Positions 58,681 through 64,000 of a DNA stretch of 64,000 bases are shown here, one piece after another; position 1 is the first letter of the stretch; the number at the start of each line of letters is the position of its first letter. The DNA comes from Isoalcanivorax indicus. GTDB lineage: Bacteria > Pseudomonadota > Gammaproteobacteria > Pseudomonadales > Alcanivoracaceae. The notes below the pieces were generated by a model. That model was not told where the DNA came from. It saw only the letters and a program-made list of their open reading frames with translations, and ran no database searches. Location of the stretch: positions 62,001-126,000 of the forward strand of contig NZ_QGMP01000002.1 in NCBI RefSeq assembly GCF_003259185.1, read 5' to 3'. A program made the position numbers and the translations under genes.

Positions 58681-59379
<699 letters not shown>

Positions 59380-59421
59380 AATGCCCGGCTCGCCGCCGAC
59401 CCATCATGAACGAGGTAAGAC

Positions 59422-59685
59422 ATGGCCCGCGTTACTGTAGAAGACTGCCTGGAAAAGCTCGACAACCGCTTTGAACTGGTCCTGGTGGCCAGCAAGCGCG
59501 CCCGCCAGCTGCAGACCGGCGGCAAAGAGCCCCGTGTCGCCTGGGAGAACGACAAGCCGTCCGTGGTGGCCCTGCGTGAGATCGCTGAAGGCTTTGTTAC
59601 CCGCGATTCGGTTGACAACGAAGTCGTGGACCGCAGCGGCGAGATCGACGAGCTGGCCCTGCTGACCAACTCGTTCGGCGAGTAA
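59422..59685 (+). CDS. rpoZ: RNA polymerase omega subunit
   Basis: 87 residues. [38 protein letters not shown] is the omega signature. Omega supports RNA polymerase assembly and is part of the ppGpp site 1. It is followed by a strong terminator, so spoT may not be mainly co-transcribed. Confidence 0.97.
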   Translation: MARVTVEDCLEKLDNRFELVLVASKRARQLQTGGKEPRVAWENDKPSVVALREIAEGFVTRDSVDNEVVDRSGEIDELALLTNSFGE

Positions 59686-59692
59686 TCCTTCC

Positions 59693-59728
59693 GCGCCGGG
59701 CCACCCTCTGGCCCGGCGCAGCAGTTTT
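59693..59728 (+). terminator. Intrinsic terminator between rpoZ and spoT
   Basis: GCGCCGGGCCA and TGGCCCGGCGC form a perfect 11-bp stem with a five-base loop, followed by a short T-run. It starts 8 bases after the rpoZ stop. Confidence 0.85.
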
Positions 59729-59806
59729 CCCCGGTTTTTCAACCACTCACGGTGCTTTTGTAAGAAGCTGCCGTAGACAAAGCAGCGCCGCAGACTTAGG
59801 CTTGAA

Positions 59807-61981
59807 GTGTCACCGAGCGTAACATTCAGGCAACCAGCGGGCGCCCTATTGGCCACCATCAACACATTGGTAAAACGGCTCAAGAGCTATCTGGACGACG
59901 ACAAGATCGCCCAGGTCGTGCACGCCTACGAGTTTGCCGAACGCGCCCACGAAGGCCAGTACCGCCGTACCGGTGACCCCTACATTACCCACCCGCTGGC
60001 CGTCGCCAACATCCTCACCGACATGCACATGGACCATGAAAGCCTGATGGCCGCCATGCTGCATGATGTGATCGAAGACACCGGCGTGAGCAAGGAACAA
60101 CTGGCGGATCTGTTCAGCCCGGAAGTGGCCGAGCTGGTGGATGGCGTTTCGAAAATCGCCCAGATCAAGTTCGAATCGAAGGCCGAGCAGCAGGCCGAAA
60201 ACCTGCGCAAGATGATGCTGGCCATGACCCGCGATATCCGCGTGATTCTGGTCAAGCTGGCTGATCGGCTGCACAACATGCGCACCCTGCACTCCATGCC
60301 GTCAGAAAAGCGCAAACGCATCGCCACCGAAACCCTGGAAATTTATGCGCCCATTGCCAACCGGCTGGGCATGTACAACATCCGCGTCGAGTACGAGGAT
60401 CTGGGTTTCAATGCCATGTACCCGATGCGCGCCGACCTGATTGCCAAGGCCGTCAAGGCGGCCCGGGGGCACCGCAAGGAAATTCTCTCCACCCTCAAGT
60501 CCAGCATCGAACACTGCCTGGAAGAAGAGGGCATCCAGGCGCGCATTCTCGGCCGCGAAAAACACCTGTACAGCATCTACATGAAAATGAAAGAGCAGCA
60601 CAAGCCGCTCAACGAAATCATGGATGTGTACGGATTCCGCATCATTGTCGACAAGGTGGACACCTGCTACCGCGTACTGGGTGCCGTGCATAATTACTTC
60701 ACACCCATTCCCGGGCGTTTCAAGGATTACATCGCCATTCCCAAGGCGAACGGCTACCAGAGCCTGCACACCACGTTGAAAGCGCGCAGCGGCATTCCCC
60801 TGGAAATCCAGATTCGTACCGAAGAAATGGAAGCAATGGCCAACAACGGCATTGCCGCCCACTGGCTGTACAAGGCGGAAGACCCCACCGGCAGCACGCC
60901 CACGCACACCCGCGCCCAGGCCTGGATGGGCCGTTTGCTGGAAATGCAGCAAAAGGCGGGCAACTCGATGGAATTCATCGAGAACGTGAAAGTGGACCTG
61001 TTTCCCGACGAGGTCTATGTGTTCACACCCAAAGGCGAAATCAAGGAGTTGCCGGTGGGCGCCACGCCCGTGGATTTTGCCTACGCCGTGCACACCAAAG
61101 TCGGCAATACCTGCGTGGCCGCGCGCATCGACGGCAAGCTGGCGGCGCTGTCCACGCCGCTGGAATCGGGTCAGACCGTGCGCATCATTACCGCGCCCAA
61201 TGCCAGCCCCAATCCGGCCTGGCTGAATTTCGTCATCAGCGGCAAGGCGCGCTCCAATATTCGCCACTTCCTCAAGCACCAGCGCCGCGAGGATTCCGTG
61301 CACCTGGGCGAGCGCCTGCTGGAGAAATCCCTGGCTGGCTACGGCCTGACCATGAACCAGCTGCCCATTGAACGCGTCGTCTCAGAGCTGGCCAGCAACG
61401 GCTATGCCGCGCTGGATGATCTGCTCGAAGATATCGGCCTGGGCAATCGCCTGGCGCCACTGGTCGCGCGCAAACTCGCCGGAAGCCGTGATGATGGCGA
61501 AGAGCGCGAGAACGAACAGAACGACCAGGACCGCAAGCCGCTGGCGATTCGCGGCACCGAAGGCCTGCTGGTGAGTTACGCCAAATGTTGTCACCCGCTG
61601 CCCGGTGACGCCGTTATCGGCCACCTGAGTGCGGGCCGCGGCATTGTGGTTCACCGCGATACCTGCAAGAACATGCTCAATGAAATGCGCAGCAATCCGG
61701 AAAAGTGCATTGCACTCTACTGGGACAAGGAAGTGGCGCAGGACTTTACCGCGGGCCTGCGCGTCGAGCTGGTCAACAAGAAGGGCGTGCTGGCCACCCT
61801 GGCCACCACCTTCTCTGAGCTGGGCTCGAATATCGAAACCATTACCATGGCCGAGAAAGACGCCACCGTCACCGTAATCAATGCCAACATCACCGTGCAC
61901 GACCGGATTCATCTGGCACGACTGATCAAGCGCCTGCGAAAACTGGAAAACGTCATTCGCATCAGCCGCCTGACCGGCTGA
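59807..61981 (+). CDS. spoT: Bifunctional (p)ppGpp synthetase/hydrolase SpoT
   Basis: 724 residues from a GTG at 59807; a TTG at 59849 would match the usual SpoT N-terminus better, so the start is uncertain. Domains in order: HD hydrolase (YITHPLAVANILTDM, MLHDVIEDTG), synthetase (LNEIMDVYGFRIIVDKVDTCYRVLG, IQIRTEEMEAMANNGIAAHW), TGS (DEVYVFTPKGEIKELPVGATPVDFAYAVHTKVG) and ACT. It makes and removes the stringent-response alarmone. Confidence 0.96.
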   Translation: MSPSVTFRQPAGALLATINTLVKRLKSYLDDDKIAQVVHAYEFAERAHEGQYRRTGDPYITHPLAVANILTDMHMDHESLMAAMLHDVIEDTGVSKEQLADLFSPEVAELVDGVSKIAQIKFESKAEQQAENLRKMMLAMTRDIRVILVKLADRLHNMRTLHSMPSEKRKRIATETLEIYAPIANRLGMYNIRVEYEDLGFNAMYPMRADLIAKAVKAARGHRKEILSTLKSSIEHCLEEEGIQARILGREKHLYSIYMKMKEQHKPLNEIMDVYGFRIIVDKVDTCYRVLGAVHNYFTPIPGRFKDYIAIPKANGYQSLHTTLKARSGIPLEIQIRTEEMEAMANNGIAAHWLYKAEDPTGSTPTHTRAQAWMGRLLEMQQKAGNSMEFIENVKVDLFPDEVYVFTPKGEIKELPVGATPVDFAYAVHTKVGNTCVAARIDGKLAALSTPLESGQTVRIITAPNASPNPAWLNFVISGKARSNIRHFLKHQRREDSVHLGERLLEKSLAGYGLTMNQLPIERVVSELASNGYAALDDLLEDIGLGNRLAPLVARKLAGSRDDGEERENEQNDQDRKPLAIRGTEGLLVSYAKCCHPLPGDAVIGHLSAGRGIVVHRDTCKNMLNEMRSNPEKCIALYWDKEVAQDFTAGLRVELVNKKGVLATLATTFSELGSNIETITMAEKDATVTVINANITVHDRIHLARLIKRLRKLENVIRISRLTG

Positions 61982-62056
61982 CACGGCCCGTGACGGGCCG
62001 CCACCCAGGCAGTACCATCATCCCTTTGCAACCGCTATCACGCACCGAGACCCATC

Positions 62057-62443
62057 ATGCCCAACCGTTCCGTGATCAGTACCGACAAGGCGCCCGCCGC
62101 CATCGGCACCTATTCCCAGGCCATCAAGGTCGGCAGCACCGTCTACCTGAGCGGCCAGATTCCGCTGGACCCGGCCACCATGAACCTGGTGGAGGGTGAC
62201 ATGGCGAGCCAGATCCGGCGCGTGTTCGATAACCTCAGCGCCGTGTGCGACGCCGCCGGCGGCACCCTGCAGAATATCGTCAAACTGAATATCTTCCTCA
62301 CCGACCTGAGCCACTTCGCACTGGTTAACGAGATCATGGCGCAGTACTTCCACGAGCCTTACCCGGCCCGCGCCGCCATCGGCGTCGCCTCGCTGCCCAA
62401 AGGCGCCCAGGTGGAAATGGACGGCATTCTGATTCTCGAATAA
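62057..62443 (+). CDS. ridA: RidA family reactive enamine/imine deaminase
   Basis: 128 residues. [24 protein letters not shown] and [23 protein letters not shown], including the Arg that binds the substrate carboxylate, are diagnostic. It hydrolyses reactive enamines from PLP enzymes. It follows spoT by 75 bases, the usual order. Confidence 0.96.
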   Translation: MPNRSVISTDKAPAAIGTYSQAIKVGSTVYLSGQIPLDPATMNLVEGDMASQIRRVFDNLSAVCDAAGGTLQNIVKLNIFLTDLSHFALVNEIMAQYFHEPYPARAAIGVASLPKGAQVEMDGILILE

Positions 62444-62452
62444 CCCACAACA

Positions 62453-62483
62453 CCGGCAGGCTGCGCTCAGCCCAGCCTGCCGG
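62453..62483. terminator. Bidirectional terminator-like hairpin
   Basis: CCGGCAGGCTG and CAGCCTGCCGG form a perfect 11-bp stem with a nine-base loop between convergent ridA and the epimerase gene. The last 17 bases overlap the 3' end of the epimerase gene. It lacks a long T-run on either strand, so termination is likely but not certain. Confidence 0.6.
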
Positions 62484-63291
62484 CGTAGCCCGCCTTGTAG
62501 TCGGGGTAGCGCAGCGGGTAGTGACCCGCGGCCAGGTACTGGCTGCGCACGCGGCGCCCCCCGGGGGCGGCATCCGTCGGCACCGGCAGCGACAGCCCCT
62601 GCTGCGCCGCCAGCCAGGCCAGCACCTCATGGTTGCTCACCGGCGCCTCGTCCGTGCCGATAACCACACCCGGCGGTGCATCGTTGGCCAGCCAGCGGCG
62701 CGCCAGATGCGCCAGCAATCCCGCACAGTCCGCACTGTGAATGCGGTTACCGTAACGCGCTTCCGGCAGTGCTTCCTCACCTTCGGCCACGCGCCGCGCC
62801 AGCGTCAGCAGGCGCGTCCGGCCCGGGCCATAGATCCCCGTGAAGCGCACGCTGGTGGCCAGGGTACGCACCGACAGCTCTTCTTCCGCCGCCAGCAGCA
62901 AGCGGCCATTGAAGCGGACAGGGCGGGGCGGCGTGTCCTCATCCACCCAACCCTGCTCCTCGCCATACACCGCCGTGCTGGAAACAAACAGCACCGGCGG
63001 CAACGGCTGCTGCACCGCCAGCGCATCAAGCAGACGCAGCGGGTTGGTGATGTAGGCCTGGCGGTAGCCCGCCTCGTCACGCCCGGCGGGCGTCATGATC
63101 ACACACAACAGATCCACCGGATCGGGCGGCAACATGACCGGGTCACGACTGAGATCCTGCGCGTACAGATCCACCCCGGACGGCGCCTCACTGCCCCGAC
63201 GAATACCGCTGATACGGTGCCCGTCGGTCTGCAACAATGCCGCCAGTTGCCGCCCCAGATCGCCCAGCCCGGCGATGAGAATATGTGCCAT
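62467..63291 (-). CDS. NAD-dependent epimerase/dehydratase-type (YeeZ-like) protein
   Basis: 274 residues. The Rossmann start is ILIAGLGDLGRQLAALL, and FVSSTAVYGEEQGWVDEDTPP gives the Ser-Thr-Tyr-like sugar-nucleotide epimerase motif. The catalytic YxxxK is not intact (TAVYGEE), as in YeeZ-type proteins, so the reaction is uncertain. It is convergent with ridA and divergent from oxyR across 79 bases. Confidence 0.85.
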   Translation of the reverse strand: MAHILIAGLGDLGRQLAALLQTDGHRISGIRRGSEAPSGVDLYAQDLSRDPVMLPPDPVDLLCVIMTPAGRDEAGYRQAYITNPLRLLDALAVQQPLPPVLFVSSTAVYGEEQGWVDEDTPPRPVRFNGRLLLAAEEELSVRTLATSVRFTGIYGPGRTRLLTLARRVAEGEEALPEARYGNRIHSADCAGLLAHLARRWLANDAPPGVVIGTDEAPVSNHEVLAWLAAQQGLSLPVPTDAAPGGRRVRSQYLAAGHYPLRYPDYKAGYAGRLG

Positions 63292-63370
63292 AACATTGCC
63301 CTGTTGCCGCTATTAAAGATACATTACCAATAGTCATTACCGATTATCAGCCACGGCAACGGAATCCGCC

Positions 63371-64000
63371 ATGACACTGACCGAACTTCGCTATCTGGTG
63401 GCCCTGGCCAGGGAAAAACACTTTGGCCGCGCCGCCGACGCCTGCCACGTCAGCCAGCCTACGCTGAGCGCCGCCATCCGCAAGCTGGAAGAGCATCTGG
63501 GCCTGAGCCTGTTCGAACGCCGCCCACGGGAAGTGCGCGTCACCCCCGACGCCGAGCCGATCATCGCCCAGGCCCAGCGGGTGCTGGAGCAAGTCGAGCT
63601 GCTGGAACAGATGGCCGATCACCAGCGCGACCAGTTGGGCGCGCCCCTGCGCGTTGGCGCTATCTTTACCGTCGCCCCCTACCTGTTCCCGGCGATGGTG
63701 CCCAAGGTGCGCAAGGCCGCGCCGGACATGCCGCTGTTCATCGAGGAAAACTACACCCACGTGCTGCGCGGCAAGCTGGAGCGCGGCGAGCTGGACGCCA
63801 TCATCGTGGCCCTGCCGTTCTCCGGCGGCGGCCTGGTGCGCGCCCACATGTATGAAGAGTCCTTCTCCGTGCTGCTGCCCGCTGGCCACCCCTGGGAAAA
63901 GCAGAAGGAAATCCGCCCCGAACAGATGCTGGAAGAAACCCTGCTGCTGCTCGGCGAAGGCCACTGCTTCCGCGACCAGGTACTGGAACTGTGCCCGGCC
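63371..64000 (+). CDS. oxyR: Hydrogen-peroxide sensor OxyR, 3' end outside window
   Basis: The first 210 codons are visible. The LysR helix-turn-helix is LRYLVALAREKHFGRAADACHVSQPTLSAAIRKLEEHLG. The redox cysteines are in GEGHCFRDQVLELCP, corresponding to Cys199 and Cys208 of E. coli OxyR, so it should form the peroxide-induced disulfide. It is a likely activator of katG 5 kb upstream. A direct repeat ATTACC occurs twice just before the gene and may be part of its own operator. Confidence 0.93.
   Translation, partial: MTLTELRYLVALAREKHFGRAADACHVSQPTLSAAIRKLEEHLGLSLFERRPREVRVTPDAEPIIAQAQRVLEQVELLEQMADHQRDQLGAPLRVGAIFTVAPYLFPAMVPKVRKAAPDMPLFIEENYTHVLRGKLERGELDAIIVALPFSGGGLVRAHMYEESFSVLLPAGHPWEKQKEIRPEQMLEETLLLLGEGHCFRDQVLELCPA

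Overview
This 64 kb window is a contiguous, gene-dense, GC-rich chromosomal segment from a gammaproteobacterium. The housekeeping blocks are of the Pseudomonas/Oceanospirillales type: rpoH-ftsX-ftsE-ftsY, an M16 peptidase pair with rsmD and coaD, rpmB-rpmG-radC-coaBC-dut-algC-argB-slmA, pyrE-rph-yicC, and gmk-rpoZ-spoT-ridA. An aldehyde dehydrogenase/Tat protein/GMC oxidoreductase operon and a histidine-box fatty-acid desaturase would suit an Alcanivorax-like hydrocarbon degrader; that placement is inference. I see no insertion sequence, prophage, CRISPR array, tRNA or rRNA.

Layout. 1-4.8 kb (minus): a lipoprotein cut by the window edge, a small secreted protein, an exported bifunctional-nuclease/PDZ fusion, and an ECF42-type sigma operon in which the sigma gene lies between a normal DGPF protein and a degenerate second copy. 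4.9-7.3 kb (plus): alpha/beta hydrolase and LuxR-type regulator behind a perfect Crp/Vfr palindrome, then an orphan sigma-region-2-like protein. 7.3-14.2 kb (minus): ftsY-ftsE-ftsX, rpoH, a DUF423 protein, thiS-thiG and argE. rpoH has a perfect CIRCE element on its promoter and is bracketed by two very long hairpin repeats that share a core but not their arms. 14.3-28.2 kb (mostly plus): M16 pair, rsmD, DsbD/ScsB-type reductase with a redoxin, YheT-type hydrolase, a TetR-controlled aldehyde/alcohol oxidation operon, coaD, gamma-glutamyltransferase. 28.2-31.9 kb (minus): a VWA-like lipoprotein, an outer-membrane barrel, a small envelope protein, mutM. 31.9-35.2 kb (plus): a lone HyuA-type protein and a desaturase. 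35.2-45.0 kb (minus): an eleven-gene Flp/Tad pilus operon without a prepilin peptidase gene. 45.3-54.4 kb: ribosomal, repair, cofactor, nucleotide and arginine genes. 54.6-64 kb (plus): yicC, a higBA toxin-antitoxin module, a katG with a signal peptide, gmk-rpoZ, spoT, ridA, a convergent epimerase, and the start of oxyR.

How it fits together. Stress and envelope functions recur: heat shock (rpoH with a possible HrcA input), the ECF42 system, exported peroxidase with OxyR, periplasmic thiol reduction, and (p)ppGpp metabolism. The features least explained by standard annotation are the CIRCE/rpoH arrangement, the conserved-core/variable-arm hairpin family, the isolated sigma-2-like protein, the degenerate DGPF protein, and the 28-31 kb surface-protein cluster. 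Functions are assigned from motifs read by eye; no database search was run.
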